This document shows, in pieces, positions 37,157 to 44,917 of a DNA stretch of 48,819 nt. Position 1 is the stretch's first letter. Each line of letters begins with the position of its first letter. A program made the translations under genes and the position numbers. The notes below the pieces were generated by a model. It was not told the DNA's origin. It saw nothing but the letters and a program-made list of their open reading frames with translations, and did not search any database. Source of the DNA: Thiocapsa sp. Lineage in GTDB: Bacteria; Pseudomonadota; Gammaproteobacteria; Chromatiales; Chromatiaceae. The stretch covers positions 1 to 48,819 of the forward strand of contig NZ_JAJDNA010000062.1 in the NCBI RefSeq assembly GCF_022340925.1. The letters run 5' to 3'.

Positions 37157-37349
37157 CTCGGGGTCGCCTCGATCTTCTGCAGCTCTGAGCTTGATGCAAT
37201 GGTAGCCCCGGCCAGAAGCACGGACAAGACGCGTCTGCAATGCCCCTCGGTCGAGGGCCGGCCCCCGCACCATCGACGCGGGTTGACCCCCCTCGCGCCC
37301 GGGGGTGGCGATGCAGTGCTCCAGCGCCGCCGGCTCGCCGCCCGGTCCG

Positions 37350-38012
37350 TCAGGCCGCCCTGGTGAGGTAACGCCTGGCCCCGTTCTCCCGCAGCAGCTT
37401 TGCAAAGCGCTTCTTGAGCTTCGGGAGTCCGATCAGCATGCTCAGGCCGTGTCGCCGGGTGTCTTTCGCCAGGCTCGAGGGGTCGAAGTAGGCCTTGGCG
37501 TTCTCCACCGAAAGGACGAAGGGCGGCTGGCCTTCGCGAGCCAGGATGTAGCTCATGACGAGCGCGCCGGTGCGGTGGTTCCCCTCGATGTAGAGCTGTG
37601 GCTGACTCAGGATGTGGATGTAGGCCCCCGCCGCGCGATACCAGACCTTTTCGTCCTGGTGACGCTGCAGCCAGTCCATCAGCGCGCCGATCCCGCCGCC
37701 TTCGTTCTCGTAGAAGTGGCGTTCGGTGGAGGCGATGTGGGCGGCGAACTCCGCGCGCCTGCATGCATCGGTCCCGCAGAGGACGAGCGCGTTGAGCTCC
37801 AGCAGCCATCGCGAGTGCCCCATCTCGAACGGATTCAATCCGCTTGCCAGGGCGTCGTCGACCAGGCGGTAACCGGCCATCATGTTGCTGAGGACCCCAT
37901 CGGTCATGGCATCCCGGGGCGTCGTCAAGGTCCGGTTGATGCGGTCGAAGTCTGTCTGGACGGCGCGGAGCGAAGACTGGATCGCCGGAAGATTGAGACG
38001 CAACGGGTCCAT
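37350..38012 (-). CDS. Fic-domain protein with a non-canonical active site
   Basis: A 220-residue Fic-fold protein. The region corresponding to the Fic motif HPFx(D/E)GNGRT reads QLYIEGNHRTGA at residues 139-150. The catalytic His is replaced by Gln139, Pro by Leu and the second Gly by His; the Glu, Gly-Asn and Arg that bind the nucleotide phosphates remain. Canonical AMP transfer therefore seems unlikely, and the protein could be a binding or signalling domain or use another chemistry. The upstream helix YRAAGAYIHILSQ and the preceding long helices suit the fold. No antitoxin-like neighbour and no inhibitory (S/T)xxxE(G/N) helix were recognised. It follows the lipoprotein pstS by about 100 bases on the same strand. 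Confidence 0.75.
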   Translation of the reverse strand: MDPLRLNLPAIQSSLRAVQTDFDRINRTLTTPRDAMTDGVLSNMMAGYRLVDDALASGLNPFEMGHSRWLLELNALVLCGTDACRRAEFAAHIASTERHFYENEGGGIGALMDWLQRHQDEKVWYRAAGAYIHILSQPQLYIEGNHRTGALVMSYILAREGQPPFVLSVENAKAYFDPSSLAKDTRRHGLSMLIGLPKLKKRFAKLLRENGARRYLTRAA

Positions 38013-38115
38013 CTGAGCATCGCTGGAATTGGAACGGCCGATCGGGACTCGGAGCCCTGGTCGGCAAAGCCGGCCGCAGTCGCGGGTCGCTCGGGGACCG
38101 CCGCCACGGCGGAGA

Positions 38116-39186
38116 CTATTGGATGTCCGCGACGGCGCGCGTCGCCGCCGCGGCGATGTTGTCCGGGAGCGGAATATAGCCCATCTCCTCCGCGATCGGC
38201 TGTCCCTGGTTCAGCCCCCAGGTCACGGCTGCCTTGAGTGCCGCCGCCTTCTCAGGCTCGGGGTATACCCCGTAGAGCAGGAGCCAGGAGAGCGTCACGA
38301 TGGGATAGGACTCCGGCCCCGGGGGGTCTGGGACGAACAGGCGCAGGTTCTCAGGCAGATCCGCCGCCGCAGCCGCGGCGAGCGCCGCCTGTCCGCTGCC
38401 CGCACCCGGCTTGACGAAATCGCCGTCGCGATTCTCCAGGGACGCGACCGGCAGGCCCAGGCGCTTCGCGAAGCCGTATTCCATATAGCCAATCGAGCCG
38501 AGGCTGATCTTGACCTTTTGGGCCACCCCCTCGTTGCCGACTCCTGTCATGGCACCGCCGGGCCAGTCGATCTGGGTTCCGGTGCCCGGGCCGTCCCGCC
38601 AGTCCAGGCTGACGGCGCTGAGGTGGTTGGTGAAGGCGAACGTCGTGCCGGACCCGTCACGGCGCACGACGGGCTGGATGAGCTTCGACGGCAGGACCAG
38701 GTCGGGGTTGGCCGCAACCAGGCGGGGGTCGTCCCAGCGCCAGACCTTGCCCAGGAAGATATCCACATAGACGTCGCGCGGCAGTCGCAGCTCCCCCTCG
38801 ACGCCAGGCAGATTGTAGGCGAGGACCACCATGCCCGCGGTCGTCGGGATCAGATTGACGCCGCGCGACACCTGCGCGATCTGCTCGTCCGTCATCGCCG
38901 CGTCGCTGCCTCCGAAGTCGACCGCCCCGGCGATGAAGCGCTTGATGCCCTCACCGCTGCCAACCCCCTCGTAGCTGAAGGAGACGTCGGGCCGCTCCTC
39001 GCCGTACCGGCGCATCCATGCCACGTACAAGGGCTCGGGGAAGGTGGCCCCCGCCCCCGAGATGCGCAGCCTGGCCTCCATGTGCCCCCCTGATTCCGGG
39101 GATTCGGATTCACCGCCGCAAGCGGTCAAGCCAACCGAGACCAGCACCGCCAAAGCGACGCGGGTGACCCCAGGAAACCTTCTCAT
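38116..39186 (-). CDS. PstS-like phosphate-binding lipoprotein (fourth copy)
   Basis: A 356-residue PstS-family protein with a lipoprotein signal (ALAVLVSVGLTAC, Cys23 as the lipidation site), so it is membrane-tethered and not free in the periplasm. Binding motifs: SGAGATFPEPLYVAWMRRYG, VGSGEGIKRF, FGGSDAAMTDEQIA and DGSGTTFAFTNHLSA. The C-terminal MGYIPLPDNIA matches the family. It follows pstB2 by 182 bases containing hairpins and a repeat, so it may be expressed separately from the pst2 operon. Confidence 0.9.
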   Translation of the reverse strand: MRRFPGVTRVALAVLVSVGLTACGGESESPESGGHMEARLRISGAGATFPEPLYVAWMRRYGEERPDVSFSYEGVGSGEGIKRFIAGAVDFGGSDAAMTDEQIAQVSRGVNLIPTTAGMVVLAYNLPGVEGELRLPRDVYVDIFLGKVWRWDDPRLVAANPDLVLPSKLIQPVVRRDGSGTTFAFTNHLSAVSLDWRDGPGTGTQIDWPGGAMTGVGNEGVAQKVKISLGSIGYMEYGFAKRLGLPVASLENRDGDFVKPGAGSGQAALAAAAAADLPENLRLFVPDPPGPESYPIVTLSWLLLYGVYPEPEKAAALKAAVTWGLNQGQPIAEEMGYIPLPDNIAAAATRAVADIQ

Positions 39187-39272
39187 GGCCCGTCCTCGTA
39201 GACTGAGTGTTCGTGCGCCGGCATCTCTCCAGCCGCCTCCCTGAGGGAGCGGCGGGGCAGGGAGACCCGCCG

Positions 39273-39298
39273 TTTACAGTGGCCCGAGCCGCTGTAAA
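39273..39298 (-). terminator. Hairpin between pstB2 and the lipoprotein pstS
   Basis: TTTACAGTGGC (39273-39283), loop CCGA, GCCGCTGTAAA (39288-39298): an 11-pair stem with one wobble or mismatch. No T-tract follows on the minus strand, so it could be an operator or an mRNA-stabilising stem instead of a terminator. Confidence 0.4.
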
Positions 39299-39304
39299 GG
39301 AGAG

Positions 39305-39362
39305 GGGAAGCCGCGTTTTCGCTTCCCGTGCCGATTCTTGGCCAGGATGCCAATGAATCAGC
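39305..39362 (-). repeat. Dispersed repeat, copy D, with adjoining hairpin
   Basis: The repeat spans 39321-39362 on the plus-strand coordinates: GCTTCCCGTGCCGATTCTTGG at the start (within which GCTTCCC is shared with copy C), core GGCCAGGAT and end GAATCAGC. Its first seven bases pair with GGGAAGC at 39305-39311 to form a hairpin with a nine-base loop. It begins seven bases after the pstB2 stop, a position suited to transcript termination or mRNA end protection. Confidence 0.6.
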
Positions 39363-39368
39363 GTTTCC

Positions 39369-40196
39369 TCAGCTGAACTCGCCCGCGACGTACTGCTTGG
39401 TGAGCTGTTCCTGCGGATCCTCGAAGATCTGCTTGGTCTCGCCCATCTCCACCAGATAGCCGGTGCGGCCGCCGGCGGAGATGTCCACGCCGAAGAAGGC
39501 GGTCGTGTCGGCGACGCGCATCGCCTGCTGCATGTTGTGCGTGACCAGGGCCACCGTGTAGCGTTCCTTGAGCTCGAGCATCAGCTCCTCGACCTGCCGC
39601 GTGGCGATGGGGTCCAGGGCCGAGCAGGGCTCGTCCATCAGCAGCACATCCGGCTCGGTTGCGATGGCCCGGGCGATGCAGAGGCGTTGCTGCTGACCGC
39701 CGGACAGGGACAGGCCGCTGTTGCTCAGCTTGTCCTTGACCTCGTTCCAGAGTGCGGACCGCTCCAGGGCCTTCTGCACGCGCTCGTCCATGTCGCCCTT
39801 GAATCGATTGAGTCGGAGTCCGAAGGCGACATTGTCATAGATGCTCATGGAGAAGGGGTTCGGCTGCTGGAAGACCATACCGATGTAGCGGCGGACCACC
39901 ACCGGATCGACCTTCTTTCCGTAGACGTCCTGCCCGTGGTATTTCACGTGCCCCTCGAACCGGAAGGTCGGGATCAGGTCGTTCATGCGATTCAGGCTGC
40001 GCAGCACCGTGCTCTTCCCGCAGCCCGACGGACCGATGAAGCCCGTGATCTTGCCCTTCTCGATCGGCAGGCGACTGTCGCGGACCGCGAGGAAGTCACC
40101 GTAGAAGACCTTCTTGAGATCGCAGTCGATCACCGCGTCGGCGACCGGGGAAAAGGCCGCCGCGCTCGATGTCACTGCTTCAGCGGTTGCGCTCAT
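39369..40196 (-). CDS. pstB: Phosphate ABC transporter ATP-binding protein PstB (system 2)
   Basis: ATPase of the second phosphate transporter, 275 residues. Motifs: Walker [22 protein letters not shown]-loop [16 protein letters not shown], signature [14 protein letters not shown], Walker [17 protein letters not shown] and [18 protein letters not shown]. An N-terminal extension of about 25 residues precedes the core. It lies 20 bases after pstA2 and is the last gene of the core pst2 set; no second phoU follows. Confidence 0.96.
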   Translation of the reverse strand: MSATAEAVTSSAAAFSPVADAVIDCDLKKVFYGDFLAVRDSRLPIEKGKITGFIGPSGCGKSTVLRSLNRMNDLIPTFRFEGHVKYHGQDVYGKKVDPVVVRRYIGMVFQQPNPFSMSIYDNVAFGLRLNRFKGDMDERVQKALERSALWNEVKDKLSNSGLSLSGGQQQRLCIARAIATEPDVLLMDEPCSALDPIATRQVEELMLELKERYTVALVTHNMQQAMRVADTTAFFGVDISAGGRTGYLVEMGETKQIFEDPQEQLTKQYVAGEFS

Positions 40197-40216
40197 AGCT
40201 CACACCTCGGGATGGG

Positions 40217-41107
40217 TTACACCTTGGACCGACCGATCAGGCGCGCCAGGATATTGAAGACGAGTACGATCAGGACGAGCACCAGGGATGCAGCCCAGGC
40301 AAGCTCGATCTGGTTGTCGAAGGGCATGGCGGAGAAGTTGTAGATGAGGATCGAGAGGGAGGCGGTCGGCTCCATGAGCTCGGTCATGAAGTAATTGCTG
40401 AACAGCGCCGTGAACAGGAGCGGGGCGGATTCGCCAGCCGCGCCGGCCACCGCCAGCATGATCCCCGTCAGGATGCCGGGCAGGCCGGTCGGCAGGACCA
40501 CCTTCCAGATCACCTGACTGCGGGTGCAGCCCATGCCGAAGGCGGCGTCGGTCATCTTCTGGGGGACCTGCTTCATCGCCTCCTCGGCGGCCAGCACGAC
40601 CGTTGGGAGCATCAGCACGGCCAGGGCAACACCGCCGGCGAGCGCCGAGTAGCCGAATGAGATCACCAGCACGGCATAGGTGAAGACCCCCGCCAGGATC
40701 GAGGGAAAGCCGGTCAGCGTCTTGGCCACGAAGCGCGCCACGCTGGACAGCCGGCTATGGGGGTCCAACACGGCGAGATAGACGGCCGCGAGGAGACCGA
40801 GCGGCACGCTGATGGCCGTCGCGATGGCGACCATCACGAGTGTGCCGATGATCGCATTGGCAAAACCGCCCCCCATCTCGAAGCCGGCCGGCGGGAGCGA
40901 GGTCAGGGCCTCGAGGTCGAGGCGGGCGCCGCCCTGCATCACCAGCATGACGATGACCGAGAAGAGCGGGATGCTGCCCAGGATGGCGATGAGCCAGGTC
41001 AGGCCGGTGAGCAGCCCGCTCTTCATGGCGCGCAGCTCGAATGGCTGGCGCTCCAGCCGCATCACGGGCGCTGCTTGTGCCGTCGAGCTCAGGTCGATGT
41101 CGCTCAT
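40217..41107 (-). CDS. pstA: Phosphate ABC transporter permease PstA (system 2)
   Basis: Inner-membrane permease of 296 residues, the E. coli-type length, with six helices. The EAA loop reads FGMGCTRSQVIWKVVLPTGLPGILTGIMLAVAGAAGESAP. The ATG at 41107 overlaps the pstC2 stop (ATGA); the much longer open frame upstream is antisense-like noise inside pstC2. Confidence 0.95.
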   Translation of the reverse strand: MSDIDLSSTAQAAPVMRLERQPFELRAMKSGLLTGLTWLIAILGSIPLFSVIVMLVMQGGARLDLEALTSLPPAGFEMGGGFANAIIGTLVMVAIATAISVPLGLLAAVYLAVLDPHSRLSSVARFVAKTLTGFPSILAGVFTYAVLVISFGYSALAGGVALAVLMLPTVVLAAEEAMKQVPQKMTDAAFGMGCTRSQVIWKVVLPTGLPGILTGIMLAVAGAAGESAPLLFTALFSNYFMTELMEPTASLSILIYNFSAMPFDNQIELAWAASLVLVLIVLVFNILARLIGRSKV

Positions 41108-42081
41108 GTCTTGCCCTCGAATTTGCGGACCGTGTACTGCTGAATGGCGAGCCCGGCGATGTTGACGATGAGGGTGATCACCAACAGCACGACGGCGGCA
41201 TACATGAGCGCCTGCACCTCGACCTGGCCGGCCTCGGGAAAGCTCGACGCGAGCAGCGAGGCCAGGGTATTGGCTGGGGCGAACAGTGACAGGTTGATCT
41301 GGTTGCTGTTGCCGATCAGCATCGCCAGGGCCATGGTCTCTCCGAGCGCCCGCCCGAACCCAAGGACCAGGGCTGCGAGGATGCCGGAGGAGGCGGTCGG
41401 CAGCATGACCTTGAGGATGGCCTCCCAGCGGGTCGTGCCCATCCCGTAGGCGGCCTCTTTGACCTTGTAGGGGATGCGCCGGAAGGCGTCGACCGAGATG
41501 GCCGCGACCGTCGGCAGGATCATGATGGCGAGCACCAGCGCCGCGGGCGCGAGGCCGGGACCGCTCAGCTCGGTCCCGAACAGCGGGATGAACCCGAGGT
41601 GCTGATGCAGCCACTCGGCGCCCGGTCGCAGCAGCGGGATCACCACATAGATGCCCCAGAGCCCGTAGACCACCGAGGGGATGGCGGCCAGAAGCTCGAC
41701 GATCGTCCGGAAGACCGCCGCGAGCCGCGCATGGATGAAATCCTGCGTGAGAAAGATGGCGATGGCGACGCCGAAGACGCCGCCCAGGACGAGGGCCAAC
41801 AAGGAGCTGTAGAGGGTGCCCCAGATCTCAGGCAGGACGCCGAACTCCTCCTGGCTGACGTTCCAGCTCGTGCCCGAGACGAACCCCAGACCATGCTGCG
41901 CCATCGCCGGGACTGCCAGGCCGCCGATCTCCCACAGGATGTAGAGGATCAGGACGACGATGAGGGCCGCGCAGGTGAGGGCGACTGTGCGAAAGACGGA
42001 ATCGGCGAGATAGTCGCCTCCGGAGGGCGGACCGGAGACCGTGCTCGCCGATGCGGCGTTCTTGAAAGGATTCGAGGCCAT
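41104..42081 (-). CDS. pstC: Phosphate ABC transporter permease PstC (system 2)
   Basis: Inner-membrane permease of 325 residues, the E. coli-type length and much shorter than PstC1. The EAA loop is YGMGTTRWEAILKVMLPTASSGILAALVLGFGRALGETMA; an earlier conserved segment is LLAAIPSVVYGLWGIYVVIP. It starts after an intrinsic terminator that separates it from pstS2. Confidence 0.95.
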   Translation of the reverse strand: MASNPFKNAASASTVSGPPSGGDYLADSVFRTVALTCAALIVVLILYILWEIGGLAVPAMAQHGLGFVSGTSWNVSQEEFGVLPEIWGTLYSSLLALVLGGVFGVAIAIFLTQDFIHARLAAVFRTIVELLAAIPSVVYGLWGIYVVIPLLRPGAEWLHQHLGFIPLFGTELSGPGLAPAALVLAIMILPTVAAISVDAFRRIPYKVKEAAYGMGTTRWEAILKVMLPTASSGILAALVLGFGRALGETMALAMLIGNSNQINLSLFAPANTLASLLASSFPEAGQVEVQALMYAAVVLLVITLIVNIAGLAIQQYTVRKFEGKT

Positions 42082-42129
42082 AGTTCGGGTCTGCCGTCGA
42101 AAGACTGTTGAGTGACCTGGCGGTCTGCC

Positions 42130-42163
42130 AAAAACACGCTCTCGGGCGTGTCGCCCGAGAGCG
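42130..42163 (-). terminator. Rho-independent terminator between pstS2 and pstC2
   Basis: On the minus strand CGCTCTCGGGC, loop GACAC, GCCCGAGAGCG, then TGTTTTTGG: an 11-base-pair perfect stem (plus-strand 42137-42163) and a T-tract (A-run 42130-42134). It lies 31 bases after the pstS2 stop. As in the pst1 operon, read-through past this point is needed for permease expression. Confidence 0.88.
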
Positions 42164-42194
42164 CAAACAGTACCACCTCAACGAGCCGCGGTCT

Positions 42195-43250
42195 TCACTG
42201 GATCTTCTGCGAGACCTCGCGGACCGTCTCCACGACGTTGGCCGGCAGCGGGATGTAGCCCATGGCGTCCGCGCTCTGCTGGCCCTTGGTCAGGCAATAT
42301 TCGACGAGATCGCGAGCGACCTGCGCCTTCTCGGCGTCCTGCGTCTCAGGGAAGATGAGCCAGGTGAAGGTGGCGATCGGGTAGGCCTTCTCGCCTTCAG
42401 GGTCGTAGATCCAGGCGCGCAGATCGGGGACGTCCGAGCCGGGCAGGTTGCCTGAGGGGAACTCGGCACTGGCCAGGGCGGCTGCGCCGGACTCGGGGCC
42501 TGGCGCAACGAAAGCGCCGGACTGGTTCTCGAGCATGGCGACGGGGGCCTTGGTCAGCTTGGCGAAACCATACTCGACATAGCCGATGGCCCCGGGGGTC
42601 TGCTTGACGGTGGCGGTCACGCCATCATTCTTCGGTGCCTTGACGAACTTATCGCTCTTCGGCCACTGCGGGGACTTGCCCTGGCCGACGCTGTCCTTGA
42701 AGCCGTCGTCGACGGCCGCCAGGTGACCGGTGAAGACATAGGTCGTCCCGGACGAGTCGGAGCGGACCACGACGGTGATGTCCTCATCGGGGAGATCGAC
42801 GCCGGGGTTGGCCTCGGCGATCTTGGGGTCGTTCCACCTGGTGATCTCGCCCGTGAAGATGGCGGGATAGACCGCCCGCGGCAGCTTGAGCTCCTCGACC
42901 CCTTTGAGGTTATAGGTGAGGACGATCTCGCCGGCGGTCATGGGCAGCAGCACGGCGCCGCTCTTCACCTGACCGATCTCCTCGTCACTCATCGCGGCGT
43001 CGCTCCCGGCGAAGTCGACGACCTGGTTGATGAAGTCCTGGATGCCGGCCCCGCTCCCCTTGGACTGATAGTCGACACGCACGCCCTTGTTGGCGGCGCT
43101 GAAGTCCTTGAACCATTTCGCATAGATGGGTTGGGGGAAGCTCGCGCCGGAGCCGATGAGCTTGACATCGGCGAACGCAGCCGGGGAGAAGGCAACGGCG
43201 GAGAGGCAGCCCGAAAGGACAGCAGTGCTCAACAACGATGAGATTCGCAT
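42195..43250 (-). CDS. pstS: Phosphate-binding periplasmic protein PstS (system 2)
   Basis: Substrate-binding protein of the second transporter, 351 residues. Signal peptide MRISSLLSTAVLSGCLSAVAFSP to about FADV; the Cys in it is not in a good lipobox context. Motifs: IGSGASFPQPIYAKWF, YQSKGSGAGIQDF, FAGSDAAMSDEEIG and DSSGTTYVFTGHLAA (SGTT phosphate loop), with the C-terminal MGYIPLPANVV. It heads pstS2-pstC2-pstA2-pstB2 behind four phased Pho half-sites. Confidence 0.95.
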   Translation of the reverse strand: MRISSLLSTAVLSGCLSAVAFSPAAFADVKLIGSGASFPQPIYAKWFKDFSAANKGVRVDYQSKGSGAGIQDFINQVVDFAGSDAAMSDEEIGQVKSGAVLLPMTAGEIVLTYNLKGVEELKLPRAVYPAIFTGEITRWNDPKIAEANPGVDLPDEDITVVVRSDSSGTTYVFTGHLAAVDDGFKDSVGQGKSPQWPKSDKFVKAPKNDGVTATVKQTPGAIGYVEYGFAKLTKAPVAMLENQSGAFVAPGPESGAAALASAEFPSGNLPGSDVPDLRAWIYDPEGEKAYPIATFTWLIFPETQDAEKAQVARDLVEYCLTKGQQSADAMGYIPLPANVVETVREVSQKIQ

Positions 43251-43306
43251 GCTCTAAGGTTCTCCGATGGGGTTGGTGCGGTGGGAAAGAGCCGGTTGGC
43301 GGGCAG

Positions 43307-43363
43307 ATTATCCCGTACCTGCCCGGTCAATCATGTGACGGTTTCATGATGCTTGCGTGACGG
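43307..43363 (-). promoter_or_regulatory. Pho box array and -10 of the pstS2 operon
   Basis: Reading the minus strand, CCGTCAC (43357-43363), GCATCAT (43346-43352), CCGTCAC (43335-43341) and TTGACCG (43324-43330) lie exactly 11 bases apart, resembling repeated PhoB half-sites CTGTCAT; the last one is the poorest match. A -10-like GATAAT (43307-43312) follows. The arrangement suits PhoB activation of pstS2, whose start is at 43250. Confidence 0.72.
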
Positions 43364-43545
43364 CAGCGGCAGACCGAGCGCTTGCGCCCGTGCCAGGACA
43401 ATGACGAGTATCGGCCTCCAAGCGTGGGAGAAAACAGCGACCTGCGAGGTACGATCTTGTGCGAGCGCGATCCCCGGGAGATGTCATCGCGATCGGCTTC
43501 GGTGGTGGTGTTGCCGACCACATCGGGACGCGATGGCGCGCGGGG

Positions 43546-44262
43546 CTACAGCGCGTTGAGGTAGGCGATACCGCCGAGCCGGCTCATCTGGCCCCGGATC
43601 CAGGCTTCGCGGCGCCGCACCGATGTCGATGGGGCATCCAGGCGATAGACGTTCGGGTTCGGCAGCACGGCTGCGATCAGGGCAGCGTCCTGTGCGTCCA
43701 ATGCGACCACGGGCCGATCGAAATAGCGCCAGCTCGCGGCGCCTACGCCGAAGGTATCCGGACCGAGCTGGGCGATGTTCAGGTAGACCTCCAGGATCCG
43801 CTCCTTCGACCAAAGGCCCTCGATCAAAAGGGTGAACCAGGCCTCCAGACCCTTGCGCAGCGGGTCGCGGCCGGACCAGAGGAAGAGATTCTTCGCCGTC
43901 TGCTGGGTGATGGTGCTGGCCCCGCGCAGCCGTCCGCCCTCGAGATGCTGCTGCAGTGCCCGGCGGATCTCGACCGCGTCGAACCCGCGGTGCCGCGGAA
44001 AGCGCTGGTCTTCGGCAGCGATGACAGCGAGCTTGACCGCCGGGGGAATGGACGACCAATCGGTCCATTCGTGATGGACCTCGGGCGCGCGGCCGGACGC
44101 AAGTCGGCCGGCGACCCAGTGCTCGATCATGAAGGCGGAGGTCGGGGGATCCACCCAGCGAAACAGGCCCACCAGGAGCGCCGACGCCGACATGCAGACC
44201 GCCATTGCGATCGCGACCCTGTGCATCAGTGTGCCGGTGCGACGCTTGCGCTTGGCTGCCAT
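43546..44262 (-). CDS. mtgA: Monofunctional peptidoglycan transglycosylase MtgA
   Basis: GT51 enzyme that polymerises lipid II into glycan strands without a transpeptidase domain. The protein has 238 residues, with one N-terminal membrane helix (about residues 13-35). Motifs: AAEDQRFPRHRGFD with the catalytic Glu, GASTITQQTAKNLFLW, KGLEAWFTLLIEGLWSKERILEVYLN. It is on the same strand as pstS2, 295 bases upstream; the gap holds the pstS2 promoter. Confidence 0.95.
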   Translation of the reverse strand: MAAKRKRRTGTLMHRVAIAMAVCMSASALLVGLFRWVDPPTSAFMIEHWVAGRLASGRAPEVHHEWTDWSSIPPAVKLAVIAAEDQRFPRHRGFDAVEIRRALQQHLEGGRLRGASTITQQTAKNLFLWSGRDPLRKGLEAWFTLLIEGLWSKERILEVYLNIAQLGPDTFGVGAASWRYFDRPVVALDAQDAALIAAVLPNPNVYRLDAPSTSVRRREAWIRGQMSRLGGIAYLNAL

Positions 44263-44265
44263 GGT

Positions 44266-44619
44266 TCAGGCGGCTCCAGACCCGGCGCCGGTCGGAGCCC
44301 CTTCCCAGCGCGCGCTGCCGTCGCTCAGGGTCCAGCCTGTCGGCATGCCGTCTCGTCCGAGCAGTCTCAGGATCGCGTGCCGGTGGAGCTCGTCCGGCGT
44401 CAGCGGAATGCCCCGCTCGTTCAGATAGGCCGGCGCGGCATAGAGCCCGATTGGGAAGATCGCGAGACGGCGTGCGGCGAGCAAGGCATCGTCGGGCAGC
44501 GCAATGCGTCGTGAGAGCGTGGATTTGGGGAGCCCGACGCGCTCGGCGGCGCGGCTGAAGCCGCCGGCATCAGCGACAGACGCGAAGAGCAACAGGTCGT
44601 TGGGCTCGAACTGTTCCAT
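44266..44619 (-). pseudogene. LysR-family regulator remnant with internal deletion
   Basis: The frame from the ATG at 44619 starts with a LysR helix-turn-helix, FEPNDLLLFASVADAGGFSRAAERVGLPKSTLSRRI, and then jumps after about 40 residues to what looks like the middle of the effector domain, DDALLAARRLAIFPIGLYAAPAYLNERG, followed by LTPDELHRHAILRLLGRDG. About 90-110 residues of linker and first effector lobe seem to be missing in frame, and the C terminus is also short: 117 residues against about 300 for the family. It may be a decayed regulator of the neighbouring pirin gene, which often has a divergent LysR partner. Confidence 0.65.
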
Positions 44620-44917
44620 GGGTGGGACAATGTTATCCAAAACGGCCGCTTTCATCGCGTCTTCGACGTCAATAGATTCGCGACAGGTCACGATCACTGT
44701 CGCGGCGGATCTTGAGGCGGCCTTCACCTCAGTCGAGGCGCCCGGGGATTGGGGCCGCAACCGGCTTGAGCCGGCCTGTGGGCCGGTTCGGGCCATACCT
44801 CGCCAGCGACGTGAGCCCTTGGGGGACGCCGGTCGGTGGCCTTATTTCGAGCCTGCGCGATTGATGAATTCCAATGTGCATCGGGCCGAGCGCTCATTCG
44901 ATGCAGGAGTGATCAAG

